Positions 1 through 8,195 of a DNA stretch of 64,000 bases are shown here, piece by piece; position 1 is the first letter of the stretch; each line of letters begins with the position of its first letter. The stretch comes from Streptomyces sp. R33 (GTDB lineage: Bacteria > Actinomycetota > Actinomycetes > Streptomycetales > Streptomycetaceae). Both the position numbers and the translations under genes were made by a program. The notes under the pieces were generated by a model. It did not search any database. It saw only the letters and a program-made list of their open reading frames with translations, and was not told the origin of the DNA. The DNA is taken from positions 2,889,501-2,953,500 of the forward strand of contig NZ_CP165727.1 of the NCBI RefSeq assembly GCF_041200175.1, in the 5' to 3' direction.

Positions 1-358
1 GCAGCGAGGCAGCCATCACGATCTCGGGCATGGCCATCGGCAGGAAGATCAGCGAGTTCACCGCACCGCGCGCCCGGAAGCGGTAGCGGACGAGCGCGAA
101 GGCGATGGCCGTGCCGAGGACGGTGGCGCCGATGGTGGCCCACACGGCGATCTGGAGCGACAGGGACAGGGAGCCGCACAGGTCGGCGACCCCGCAGGGG
201 TCCTTCCAGGCGTCGAGCGAGAACTCCTGCCAGGCGTAGTTGAACCGCCCGGTGGGGTTGTTGAAGGAGAAGACCGTCACGACGACGTTCGGCAGGATCA
301 GGTAGGCGAGCGTGCCGAGTCCGAAGATGACGACGAGATTGCGCCGGAGCCAACGCAT
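1..358 (-). CDS. potC: Polyamine ABC transporter permease, PotC type (3' part cut by window edge)
   Basis: The first 119 codons of an inner-membrane permease, probably the second permease of a spermidine/putrescine importer. The protein begins MRWLRRNLVVIFGLGTLAYL, a positively charged start followed by a membrane segment. A periplasmic stretch and two further hydrophobic segments follow before the sequence leaves the window. Its ATG overlaps the stop of the upstream permease by one base (TGATG), so it is the last visible gene of the operon. The family assignment rests on operon position and topology, because the conserved EAA loop lies outside the window. Confidence 0.85.
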   Translation of the reverse strand, partial: MRWLRRNLVVIFGLGTLAYLILPNVVVTVFSFNNPTGRFNYAWQEFSLDAWKDPCGVADLCGSLSLSLQIAVWATIGATVLGTAIAFALVRYRFRARGAVNSLIFLPMAMPEIVMAASL

Positions 359-1287
359 CAGACCAGGTCCTCCGTCCCCGCTCGGCGGATGTAGATGGTG
401 ACCATGATCAGCACGATGGCCATGAGGATGAAGGACAGCGCGGCGGCCGTCGGGTAATCGAGGATGCGCAGGTACTGCGACTGGATGACGTTGCCGATCA
501 TCCGGGTGTCCGTGGAGCCGAGCAGTTCGGCGTTCACGTAGTCGCCGCTCGCCGGGATGAAGGTGAGCAGGGTGCCGGAGACCACGCCCGGCATGGAGAG
601 CGGGAAGGTCACCTTCCGGAAGGTCGTGGCGGGGCGGGCGTACAGGTCCCCGGCCGCCTCGTGGAGGCGGGTGTCGATGCGCTCCAGGGAGGTGTAGAGC
701 GGCAGGATCATGAAGGGGAGGAAGTTGTACGTCAGACCGCAGACGACGGCGAGCGGCGTGGCGAGCACCCGCTCCCCCTCGGTCATCCCGAGCCAGCTGG
801 TGACGTCCAGGACGTGCAGGGTGTTGAGGACGTCCACCACCGGGCCGCCGTCGGCCAGGATCGTCTTCCAGGCCAGCGTGCGGATCAGGAAGCTGGTGAA
901 GAACGGCGCGATGACCAGCACCAGCAAAAGGTTTCTCCAGCGGCCTGCCTTGAAGGCGATCAGGTAGGCCAGCGGGTACCCGAGCAGCAGGCACAGCACG
1001 GTCGCGGTGCCGGCGTAGAGCAGGGAGCGCAGGAACTGCGGGTAGTACTCGGTGAGGGCGTCCCAGTACGTCTGGAAGTGCCAGGTGACCTGGAAGCCCT
1101 CTTCGAGGGAGCCGGTCTGCACCGAGGTGGAGGCCTGGTAGATCATCGGCAGGACGAAGAAGACCAGCAGCCACAGGATGCCGGGGAGCAGCAGCCAGTA
1201 CGGGACCAGCCGCTTGCGCACGGACGGCCTGTGGACCGGGGGTTCGGTGGCGGCCTCGGCCTCCGGTGGCGCGACGGTGGCGGTCAT
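358..1287 (-). CDS. potB: Polyamine ABC transporter permease, PotB type
   Basis: Inner-membrane permease of about 309 residues, normal for PotB. The start chosen is the ATG giving MTATVAPPEAEAATEPP, which overlaps the upstream ATPase stop by 4 nt (ATGA). The open frame continues further upstream only because of GC bias. A short cytoplasmic Pro/Glu-rich tail precedes the first membrane segment (LVPYWLLLPGILWLLVFFVL), and about six hydrophobic segments follow. The EAA-type cytoplasmic loop that contacts the ATPase is visible near residue 215 (LHEAAGDLYARPATTFRKV). It would form the channel with the PotC-like protein. Confidence 0.9.
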   Translation of the reverse strand: MTATVAPPEAEAATEPPVHRPSVRKRLVPYWLLLPGILWLLVFFVLPMIYQASTSVQTGSLEEGFQVTWHFQTYWDALTEYYPQFLRSLLYAGTATVLCLLLGYPLAYLIAFKAGRWRNLLLVLVIAPFFTSFLIRTLAWKTILADGGPVVDVLNTLHVLDVTSWLGMTEGERVLATPLAVVCGLTYNFLPFMILPLYTSLERIDTRLHEAAGDLYARPATTFRKVTFPLSMPGVVSGTLLTFIPASGDYVNAELLGSTDTRMIGNVIQSQYLRILDYPTAAALSFILMAIVLIMVTIYIRRAGTEDLV

Positions 1288-2435
1288 GCGCTCTCCTCGA
1301 CCGTCTCGATGCCGGCGTCTATGTCCTGGGCGGCGTCGAGGCCGAAGGTGTGCTCCGGGTTCCAGTGCAGGACGACCTCGGCGCCGGGGGCGAGGCGCGC
1401 GTCCCGCTCGATGTTCTGGACGTACACCTCCAGCTCCGGGCAGACGGGGCTGTCGATGACGTACTGGGTGGAGACGCCGATGAAGGAGGAGGCGGCTATC
1501 GTGCCGCGGACCTGGTTGCGGCCGGCCGCGACGGTGTCCTCGTCCTCCGCGTGGACCAGGGATATCTTCTCGGGACGCACCCCGACCAGCAGCTTTCCGC
1601 CGGCCTTGGGCGTGGTCGAACATCGGGCCGCGGGCAGCCGCAGCTTCGTGCCGGCCGAGCTGACCATGACATCGGAGCCGCCGGCCTCCAGGACCTCGGC
1701 CTCGATGAGGTTCGAGGTGCCGAGGAAGTTGGCGACGAAGGTGGTCTTCGGGTTCTCGTACAGCTCGGCGGGGGCGCCCAGCTGCTCGACGCGGCCGCCG
1801 TTCATCACGGCGACCGTGTCGGCCATGGTCATGGCCTCCTCCTGGTCGTGCGTGACGTGCACGAAGGTGATGCCGACCTCGGTCTGGATCCTCTTCAGCT
1901 CCAGCTGCATCTGGCGGCGCAGCTTGAGGTCGAGGGCGCCGAGGGGTTCGTCGAGGAGCAGCACCTGCGGGTGGTTGATGAGCGCGCGGGCGACGGCCAC
2001 GCGCTGCTGCTGGCCGCCGGAGAGCTGGTGCGGCTTGCGCTGGGCGAACTGGCCCAGCTCGACCAGCTCGAGCATGTCCTCGACCTGCTTCTTGACGGAC
2101 TTGATGCCGCGGCGGCGCAGGCCGAAGGCCACGTTCTCGTAGATGTTCAGGTGCGGGAACAGCGCATAGCTCTGGAACACCGTGTTGACGGGGCGCTTGT
2201 ACGGCGGCAGCTGGGTGACCTCCCGGTCCCCGAGGTGGACCGTTCCGGTGGAGGGCTCCTCCAGGCCGGCGATCATGCGCAGGGTGGTGGTCTTCCCGCA
2301 GCCCGAGGCGCCGAGCAGGGCGAAGAAGGAGCCCTGGGGGATGGTGAGATCCAGCGGGTGCACGGCGGTGAACGAGCCGTAGTGCTTGCTGATCCCGGCG
2401 AGGCGGACGTCGCCGCCCGCGGTCTTGTCAGTCAT
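1284..2435 (-). CDS. potA: Polyamine ABC transporter ATP-binding protein, PotA type
   Basis: Cytoplasmic ATPase (383 aa) that powers polyamine import. All ABC motifs are intact: Walker A GASGCGKTT near residue 42, Q-loop VFQSYALFPH, signature LSGGQQQRVAVARAL, Walker B LLLDEPLGALD, and H-loop HVTHDQEEA. About 120 C-terminal residues match the TOBE regulatory region of the spermidine/putrescine/iron ATPase group (GVRPEKISLV). It sits between the binding-protein gene, 71 nt upstream, and potB, which it overlaps by 4 nt, so translation is probably coupled. Substrate is inferred from operon context. Confidence 0.92.
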   Translation of the reverse strand: MTDKTAGGDVRLAGISKHYGSFTAVHPLDLTIPQGSFFALLGASGCGKTTTLRMIAGLEEPSTGTVHLGDREVTQLPPYKRPVNTVFQSYALFPHLNIYENVAFGLRRRGIKSVKKQVEDMLELVELGQFAQRKPHQLSGGQQQRVAVARALINHPQVLLLDEPLGALDLKLRRQMQLELKRIQTEVGITFVHVTHDQEEAMTMADTVAVMNGGRVEQLGAPAELYENPKTTFVANFLGTSNLIEAEVLEAGGSDVMVSSAGTKLRLPAARCSTTPKAGGKLLVGVRPEKISLVHAEDEDTVAAGRNQVRGTIAASSFIGVSTQYVIDSPVCPELEVYVQNIERDARLAPGAEVVLHWNPEHTFGLDAAQDIDAGIETVEESA

Positions 2436-2506
2436 GGGTCGCGGCCTTCGGTGGTGGTGTCGTCGGAAGGGTGCGGGGCGCGGGTGCCGGCACGGGAGGG
2501 GGTTCG

Positions 2507-3757
2507 TCAGGCTCCGATGAGCTTGGCGAACTTCTCTTCGTACGCGGTCTCTTCCTCACTGGTGAGGGAGCGGAAGGCGTGGGCCTTGGCCGCCATCGCC
2601 TTGTCCGGAATGATCAAGGGGTTGTCCGCGAGCTCGGGGTCGATCTTCGCAAGGTCTTCCTTGACGCCTTCGACCGGGCAGACGTAGCTGATGAACGCGG
2701 CCAGCTGGGCGGCTATCGGCGGCTCGTAGTAGAAGTCGATGAGCTTCTCGGCGTTGGCCTTGTGCCGGGCGTGGGCGGGGACCAGCAGGTTGTCGCTGGA
2801 GGTGATGTAACCGGGCGCCGGGATCGCGTACTTGATGTCCGGGTTGCCGGCCTGGAGCTGGATGATGTCGCCGGCCCAGGCCAGGCAGGCGGCGAGGTCG
2901 CCCTTGTCGAGGTCCGACGTGTAGTCGTTGCCCGTGAAGCGGCGGATCTGCTTGGTGTCCACGCCCTTCTGGAGCCGGCCGATGGCCGCGTCGAAGTCGG
3001 CGGTGGTGAAGTTCGCCGGGTCCTTGCCCTGGTCGAGCAGGGTCATGCCGACGCTGTCGCGCATCTCGGTGAGGAAGCCGACGCGGCCCTTGAGGGAGGG
3101 GTCGTCGAGCAGCTGCGTGACGGAGTCGACCTTCTTGCCGCCGGTCGCCTTCTCGTTGTAGGCGATGACGGTGTCGATGCCGGTCCAGGGGTAGCTGTAC
3201 GAGCGGCCCGGGTCCCAGTCGGGAGTGCGGAACTGCGGGATCAGGTTGGCGTAGGCGTGCGGGAGGTGGGAGGGGTCCAGCTTCTGCGCCCAGCCGAGCC
3301 GGATGATGCGGGCGGCGAGCCAGTCGGTGACGACGATCAGGTCGCGGCCGGTGTCCTGGCCTGCCGCCAGCTGCGGGCGGACCTTGCCGAAGAACTCGAC
3401 GTTGTCGTTGATGTCCTCGGTGTACTTGACCTTGATCCCGGTGCGCTTGGTGAACTCCTCCAGCGTGGGGTGGGTCTTCTCGTCCTCGCTGGTGTCCATG
3501 TACTCGGTCCAGTTGGAGAAGTTGATCTCCTTCTCCTGGTCCGAGTGGTCGTCGGAGGCCACGGCCGTGTCGCCCGCGCGCTTGGCGGGCGGGATGCCGC
3601 ACGCGGACAGGGAGGCCAGACCGCCGAGGGTGAGCGCGCCGACCCCGGAGGCGCGCAGCAGTGAGCGGCGGGTCAGGGCGCCCCGCCCACTGGTGAGGCT
3701 GCGCCGCATCGCGGCGAGTTGGGCCGCCGAGAGGCGGTCGGACTCGAACTGCTCCAT
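2507..3757 (-). CDS. potD: Polyamine ABC transporter substrate-binding lipoprotein, PotD type
   Basis: Extracellular binding protein of 416 aa. Residues 28-55 look like a Tat lipoprotein signal: the twin arginine in TRRSLLRASG, a hydrophobic core, then the lipobox LSAC. The mature part begins its PotD-like fold at FSNWTEYMDTSEDEKTHPTL and contains KYTEDINDNVEFFGKV and YAIPAPGYI, typical of the spermidine/putrescine binding family. It is encoded between the aldehyde dehydrogenase and the ATPase. The roughly 27 residues before the Tat motif are longer than usual, so an internal start is possible. Confidence 0.9.
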   Translation of the reverse strand: MEQFESDRLSAAQLAAMRRSLTSGRGALTRRSLLRASGVGALTLGGLASLSACGIPPAKRAGDTAVASDDHSDQEKEINFSNWTEYMDTSEDEKTHPTLEEFTKRTGIKVKYTEDINDNVEFFGKVRPQLAAGQDTGRDLIVVTDWLAARIIRLGWAQKLDPSHLPHAYANLIPQFRTPDWDPGRSYSYPWTGIDTVIAYNEKATGGKKVDSVTQLLDDPSLKGRVGFLTEMRDSVGMTLLDQGKDPANFTTADFDAAIGRLQKGVDTKQIRRFTGNDYTSDLDKGDLAACLAWAGDIIQLQAGNPDIKYAIPAPGYITSSDNLLVPAHARHKANAEKLIDFYYEPPIAAQLAAFISYVCPVEGVKEDLAKIDPELADNPLIIPDKAMAAKAHAFRSLTSEEETAYEEKFAKLIGA

Positions 3758-3829
3758 GAGCTGCCCTTTCGGGAGGGGTGGCGCCGCTGGTCAGGCGGCC
3801 GGCTGCCACTCGGCAAAAGCCGTGGACGG

Positions 3830-5347
3830 TTAGATGCGGTCCCCGAAAATGGTGCGGTGCCAGTCCTTGGCGGCCACCGCGGTGTTGTCGTACATCACGT
3901 GTTTGACCTGCGTGTACTCCTCGAAGGAGTAGGCGCTCATGTCCTTTCCGAAGCCACTCGCCTTGTAGCCGCCGTGGGGCATCTCGCTGATGATCGGAAT
4001 GTGGTCGTTGACCCAGACGCAGCCCGCCTTGATCTCGCGGGTGGCCCGGCCGGCCCGGTAGACGTCGCGGCTCCAGGCGGAGGCGGCGAGGCCGTACGGG
4101 GTGTCGTTGGCCAGCTCGATGCCCTCGTCGTCGGTGTCGAAGGGCAGGACGACGAGGACCGGCCCGAAGATCTCGGACTGGACGACCTCACTGTCCTGCG
4201 CGGCGCCGGAGACGAGGGTGGGCCGGTAGTACGCGCCCTCGGCGAGTTCGCCGCCCGGGATCCCGCCGCCGGTGACGACGGTGGCGTAGCCACGGGCGCG
4301 CTCCACGAAGCCGGCGACCCGGTCGCGCTGGGCGTGCGAGACCAGCGGGCCGAGGTCGGTGGCCGGGTCGAAGGGGTCGCCGAGGCGGACGGTCTCCATC
4401 AGCTCGGCGACGCGGGCGACGAAGGCGTCGTGCAGGGGGCGCTGGACGTACGCGCGGGTGGCGGCGGTGCAGTCCTGGCCGGTGTTGATCAGGGACGCGG
4501 CGACGGCGCCGTGCGCGGCGGCCTCCAGGTCGGCGTCGTCGAAGACCAGGAAGGGCGCCTTGCCGCCGAGCTCCAGGTGGAGCCGCTTGACGGTGGCGGT
4601 GGCGATCTCGGCGACCCGCTTGCCGACGGCGGTGGAGCCGGTGAAGGAGGTCATGACCACGTCCGGGTGGCCGACCAGGTGCTCGCCCGCGTCGCGGCCG
4701 GCGCCGGTGACGATGTTGACCACGCCGTCGGGCAGGCCCGCGTCCTTGGCCGCCTGGGCGAACATCAGGGAGGTGAGTGGGGTGAGCTCGGCCGGCTTCA
4801 GGACGATCGTGTTGCCCGCGGCGATCGCCGGGAGGATCTTCCAGGCGGCCATCTGGAGCGGATAGTTCCAGGGCGCGATGGAGCCGACGACCCCGATGGC
4901 CTCGCGGCGTACGTAGGAGGTGTGGTCTCCTGAGTATTCAGCTGCCGCCTGTCCCTGCAGATGGCGGGCGGCGCCCGCGAAGAAGGCGGTGTTGTCGATG
5001 GTCCCCGGTACGTCGAACTCGGTGGACAGCTTGATCGGCTTGCCGCACTGCAGGGACTCGGCGTACGCGAAGTCCTCCGCCTGCTCGGCCAGCACGGCGG
5101 CCAGCCGGTGCAGGGCGTCCGAACGCTCACCGGGAGTGGCCGCGGCCCAGGCCGGGAAGGCCCGCTTGGCGGCGGCCACGGCCGCGTCGACGTCGGCGGT
5201 GGAGGCGAGCTCGTACGTGAGCACGTCCTCGCCCGTCGCAGGGTTCACGATGGTGTGCGACCGGCCGGAGGTACCGGACCTGAGCTGCCCGTCGATGTAC
5301 TGCGCGCCGTCTGCGAAGCGGTCCTTGACCTGGAAGCGATTACCCAT
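3830..5347 (-). CDS. Aldehyde dehydrogenase, probable gamma-aminobutyraldehyde dehydrogenase
   Basis: NAD(P)-dependent aldehyde dehydrogenase (505 aa, usual family length), first gene of the polyamine operon. The NAD-binding FTGSTAVGKR, the general-base glutamate in LELGGKAP, the nucleophilic cysteine in GQDCTAATR and the C-terminal WVNDHIPIISEMPHGGYKAS are all intact. These features and the placement before a polyamine importer suggest it oxidises 4-aminobutanal, formed from putrescine, to GABA. Another amino- or betaine-aldehyde cannot be excluded. An inverted GATTCCGT motif lies 76-111 nt upstream of the start. Confidence 0.88.
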   Translation of the reverse strand: MGNRFQVKDRFADGAQYIDGQLRSGTSGRSHTIVNPATGEDVLTYELASTADVDAAVAAAKRAFPAWAAATPGERSDALHRLAAVLAEQAEDFAYAESLQCGKPIKLSTEFDVPGTIDNTAFFAGAARHLQGQAAAEYSGDHTSYVRREAIGVVGSIAPWNYPLQMAAWKILPAIAAGNTIVLKPAELTPLTSLMFAQAAKDAGLPDGVVNIVTGAGRDAGEHLVGHPDVVMTSFTGSTAVGKRVAEIATATVKRLHLELGGKAPFLVFDDADLEAAAHGAVAASLINTGQDCTAATRAYVQRPLHDAFVARVAELMETVRLGDPFDPATDLGPLVSHAQRDRVAGFVERARGYATVVTGGGIPGGELAEGAYYRPTLVSGAAQDSEVVQSEIFGPVLVVLPFDTDDEGIELANDTPYGLAASAWSRDVYRAGRATREIKAGCVWVNDHIPIISEMPHGGYKASGFGKDMSAYSFEEYTQVKHVMYDNTAVAAKDWHRTIFGDRI

Positions 5348-5422
5348 GACGCTCTCACGCTCTCCGTAGCTTCAGCTCGAATTGAGTGCCGATCCTGGCA
5401 GAGGTGTTCCCCACCGCCAAGG

Positions 5423-5458
5423 GATTCCGTTGTTGCCTTTTGATTACGCGACGGAATC
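5423..5458. promoter_or_regulatory. Inverted GATTCCGT motif upstream of the polyamine operon
   Basis: GATTCCGT (5423-5430) and its exact reverse complement ACGGAATC (5451-5458) are separated by 20 nt, in the gap between the divergent aldehyde dehydrogenase and NADAR genes. The left arm continues as GATTCCGTTGTTGC, which resembles GATTCCGTCTTGC at 17511, in front of an Lrp-type regulator gene. I infer an operator, perhaps for that regulator. The sequence pattern is seen; the binding is not shown. Confidence 0.45.
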
Positions 5459-5529
5459 GGTCGACCATGTGTCGAGGCACGTCCCAAATCCCGTACGAAG
5501 TGTCAGTGGCGACTGCCAGACTCGCGTGC

Positions 5530-6084
5530 ATGGAGATGATCGACAAGTTGATCGAGCAGGTCAGCCGCGGTGAGCGGGTGAAGTACCTGCCGTTCTGGGG
5601 GCACCGGCCGCGTCCGGACGGGACCCTCGGGCCCAGCTGCATGAGCCAGTGGTGGCCCTCGGAGTTCACCGTGGGTGATGTCCGGTATGCCACGGCCGAG
5701 CACTGGATGATGGCCGGCAAGGCCCGGCTGTTCGGGGACGCCGAAGCGGAGCGCGCGGCCCTGGAGGCGAAGACCCCGGCGGAGGCCAAGAAGATCGGCC
5801 GGCTGGTGCGCGGCTTCGACGGGGAGATATGGGAACGGGAGCGGTTCGCGCTCGTGGTGGAGGGCAGCGTGCACAAGTTCGCGTCCACCCCCCAGCTGCG
5901 CGCGTACCTGCTGTCCACCGGGAACCGGGTGCTGGTGGAGGCGAGCCCGATGGACCGCATCTGGGGCATCGGGCTGGCGGCGGACGACGAGCGCGCCCTG
6001 GACCCGTCGCGCTGGCGCGGCCTGAACCTGCTGGGCTTCGCCCTGATGGAGGCCCGCGACCGGCTGCGCACGGACGCCGTCTGA
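5530..6084 (+). CDS. NADAR-family protein (YbiA-like)
   Basis: Cytoplasmic protein of about 184 aa from the ATG of MEMIDKLIEQVSRGERVKYL. Upstream starts in the same frame are possible. Family features are FWGHRPRPDG near the N terminus, MSQWWPSEFTVGDVRYATAEHWMM, then KIGRLVRGFD and a C-terminal NPLG-like region changed to MDRIWGIGLAADD. NADAR proteins act on N-glycosidic bonds of riboflavin intermediates or ADP-ribose-type compounds. Which substrate applies here cannot be read from sequence. It is transcribed toward two structured RNAs and a Ro60 gene, suggesting a possible link to RNA or nucleotide damage handling. Confidence 0.85.
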   Translation: MEMIDKLIEQVSRGERVKYLPFWGHRPRPDGTLGPSCMSQWWPSEFTVGDVRYATAEHWMMAGKARLFGDAEAERAALEAKTPAEAKKIGRLVRGFDGEIWERERFALVVEGSVHKFASTPQLRAYLLSTGNRVLVEASPMDRIWGIGLAADDERALDPSRWRGLNLLGFALMEARDRLRTDAV

Positions 6085-6148
6085 CCTCGGCCGGGCGCGA
6101 TCCTAAATGCATGGCGGGCGGCCGGGCGGGCCGCCTAACGTAGGACTC

Positions 6149-6282
6149 GTCCAGGTGCGCAGGCGAGACCTACTTCCACTGTTAATGGGGCGGCCGCGGG
6201 TTCGAGTCCCGTCATCGGCTTCGTGCCGGTGTAGCTCAGTTGGTAGAGCACCACGTGGTTTCGCCGACCTCGAACTCTGGAC
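6149..6282 (+). ncRNA. yrlA: Candidate YrlA-type Y RNA, copy 1 (permuted tRNA-like)
   Basis: Closing stem GTCCAG (6149-6154) with CTGGAC (6277-6282). Inner stem GCGAGACC (6163-6170) with GGTTTCGC (6257-6264), one G-T pair. Inside is a tRNA fold in permuted order. The T arm is 6196-6212, with loop TTCGAGT. The 7-bp acceptor-like stem is CATCGGC (6213-6219) with GCCGGTG (6225-6231), capped by TTCGT. The D arm is GCTC-AGTTGGTA-GAGC (6234-6249). The strands that would form the anticodon stem pair poorly. GTGCGCAGGCGA and CGCCGAC, flanking the internal loop, are shared with copy 2. The T loop sets the plus strand. Exact ends are not known. Confidence 0.8.
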
Positions 6283-6292
6283 ACCTGCGTCA

Positions 6293-6330
6293 CGCACCTC
6301 CCGGTGCGCCGTGCTGCGGCTCCTTCTTTT
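6293..6330 (+). terminator. Possible terminator between the two Y RNAs
   Basis: CGCACC (6293-6298) pairs with GGTGCG (6303-6308) around a TCCC loop, and a T-rich run TTCTTTT follows at 6323-6330. The stem is short and the T run is distant, so this is a weak call. It could instead be part of the promoter region of copy 2. Confidence 0.3.
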
Positions 6331-6373
6331 GCAGAGAATCCCAAGCCGCCGCCACCTTGATCTCGGGAGGCAC

Positions 6374-6525
6374 GCGTGCGGGATGCCCGGTGCGCAGGCG
6401 ACGGTTACTTCGGGGACCAGGAGGTCGCGGGTTCGAATCCCGCCCGGCTGCGGCCGGTGGAGCAGCTTGGCAGCTCGCCTGGTGATAAGTCCGTCGCCGA
6501 CTCCGATCTCGGGCATCCCGCACGT
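6374..6525 (+). ncRNA. yrlA: Candidate YrlA-type Y RNA, copy 2 (permuted tRNA-like)
   Basis: The terminal stem is 14 perfect pairs, GTGCGGGATGCCCG (6376-6389) with 6510-6523, extended by a C-G and a G-T pair. An internal loop follows, then GCGACGG (6398-6404) with CCGTCGC (6491-6497). The enclosed module is a permuted tRNA. The anticodon-type stem is ACCAGG (6416-6421) with CCTGGT (6478-6483). The T arm is GCGGG-TTCGAAT-CCCGC (6427-6443). The acceptor-like hairpin is CCGGC-TGCG-GCCGG (6444-6457). The D arm is GAGC-AGCTTGGCA-GCTC (6460-6476). The D and T arms resemble initiator-type tRNA. It ends about 40 nt before the Ro60 start codon. Confidence 0.87.
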
Positions 6526-6566
6526 CACGCCTCCCCCACGTTCCACTGAATTCGGGGGGATTCACC

Positions 6567-8168
6567 ATGGCTCGCTTCAACCTGCGCGCGCCCAAGAAGG
6601 TTTCCGCGGCCGCGGGGCCCACCTCGCCCGTGCGCTCCACCGGCCGCACCGCCAACCACCAGGGCAGCCGCGGCTTCGCCCGCGACCCGCGCTCCGAGCT
6701 GTTCCTGCTCGCCGTCGCCAACTTCGTGACGCAGCGGACGTTCTACGAGAGCGGCGAGGCCCGCGACGACCGGTTCTGCGCACTCGTGCGCCGCCTCGCC
6801 GTCGAGGACCCCGCGTGGACCGCCGGCCTGCTCGGCTGGCTGCGCACGGACGCGAACATGCGCACCGCCTCGCTGGTCGGAGCGGCCGAGTACGTCAAGG
6901 CGCGGCTCGACGCCGGAGCCACGGACGGGCCTTCGAACCGCCAGGTCGTGGACTCCGTACTGCGGCGCGCGGACGAGCCCGGTGAGCTGCTGGCCTACTG
7001 GACGGCGACGTACGGGCGGAACGTGCCCAAGCCGGTCAAGCGCGGTGTCGCGGATGCCGTCCGCCGGCTCTACTCCGGCAGCTCGCTGCTGAAGTACGAC
7101 ACCGCCTCCAAGGGCTTCCGCTTCGGCGACGTGCTGAACCTCGTGCACGCCTCCCCCGATCCCGCCAAGGCCTGGCAGGGCGAGCTGTTCCGGTACGCCC
7201 TCGACCGCCGCCACCACCCGGAGACGGCGCAGGTGCCGGCCGGCAACCGCACCCTGCTCGCCCACCGGGAGCTCATGGAGCTGCCGGTGGAGGAGCGCCG
7301 GGCCGTGGTCACCGCGCCGGACGGGGCCGAGCGGCTCGCCGCCGCGGGCATGACCTGGGAGGCGCTGGCCGGCTGGCTCCAGGGGCCGATGGACGCGACC
7401 GCCTGGGAGGCGGTCATCCCGTCCATGGGCGCGATGGCGCTGCTGCGGAACCTGCGCAACTTCGACCAGGCAGGCGTCTCGGACGCGGTGGCCGCGCAGG
7501 TCGCGGCGAAGGTCTCCGATCCGGAGGTCGTCGCCCGGTCCCGGCAGTTCCCCTTCCGCTACCTGGCCGCCTATCAGCACGCGCCCTCGCTGCGCTGGGC
7601 GTACCCGCTGGAGCAGGCGCTCGGGCACTCGCTGGCCAACGTACCGGCCCTGCCCGGCCGGACGCTGGTCCTCGTGGACCGCTCGGGGTCGATGTGGGCG
7701 CCGTTGTCGGACCGCTCGCAGCTCAACCGGGCCGACGCGGCGGCCGTGTTCGGCACCGCGCTGGCACTGCGCGCCGAGGACGCGGACCTGGTGCAGTTCG
7801 GGACGGACAGCAAGCAGGTCCCGTACGACCGGGGCGAGTCCGTACTGAAGGTGCTGGAGCGGTTCGAGGACCTCGGCGGTACCTACACGGCCGAGGCGGT
7901 CCGGCGCTACTACAAGGGACACGACCGGGTCCTGATCGTCACGGACGAGCAGGCGACGTACCACTACGGCGGTGACCCGACGGCCCTCGTGCCGGACGAG
8001 GTCCCCGTGTACACCTGGAACCTGGCCGGGTACCGGGCGGGCCACGCGCCCTCCGGGTCCGGGAACCGGCACACCTTCGGCGGACTCACCGATGCGGCCT
8101 TCCGCATGGTGTCCCTGCTCGAGGGGGGCCGGGACGCCGACTGGCCGTGGGTGGCGCAGGCCCGGTAA
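6567..8168 (+). CDS. rsr: TROVE-domain Ro60 orthologue (Rsr)
   Basis: RNA-binding ring protein of 533 aa, the usual length for bacterial Ro60. The start is ATG with a GGGGGG ribosome site 7 nt upstream. Residues about 20-340 form the TROVE repeat domain (TSPVRSTGRTANHQGSRGF, ELFLLAVANFVTQRTFYE). Residues about 365-520 form a von Willebrand A domain with a complete metal site: DRSGSM near residue 372, the threonine of LGGTYTAEAV, and VTDEQ. Ro60 proteins bind Y RNA and misfolded RNA and can guide exonucleases. Two Y RNA candidates sit immediately upstream on the same strand, the expected arrangement. Confidence 0.95.
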   Translation: MARFNLRAPKKVSAAAGPTSPVRSTGRTANHQGSRGFARDPRSELFLLAVANFVTQRTFYESGEARDDRFCALVRRLAVEDPAWTAGLLGWLRTDANMRTASLVGAAEYVKARLDAGATDGPSNRQVVDSVLRRADEPGELLAYWTATYGRNVPKPVKRGVADAVRRLYSGSSLLKYDTASKGFRFGDVLNLVHASPDPAKAWQGELFRYALDRRHHPETAQVPAGNRTLLAHRELMELPVEERRAVVTAPDGAERLAAAGMTWEALAGWLQGPMDATAWEAVIPSMGAMALLRNLRNFDQAGVSDAVAAQVAAKVSDPEVVARSRQFPFRYLAAYQHAPSLRWAYPLEQALGHSLANVPALPGRTLVLVDRSGSMWAPLSDRSQLNRADAAAVFGTALALRAEDADLVQFGTDSKQVPYDRGESVLKVLERFEDLGGTYTAEAVRRYYKGHDRVLIVTDEQATYHYGGDPTALVPDEVPVYTWNLAGYRAGHAPSGSGNRHTFGGLTDAAFRMVSLLEGGRDADWPWVAQAR

Positions 8169-8195
8169 GGGCGGACGGACAGGCAGCGGACGGAA

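Noticed and set aside
6196..6483. Ordinary tRNA genes suggested by GTTCGA T loops and GCTCAGTTGGTAGAGC D arm
   Set aside because: T arms come before the D arms and the acceptor strands face each other across short loops. No normal 5'-D-anticodon-T-3' order can be built, and long outer stems enclose each unit.
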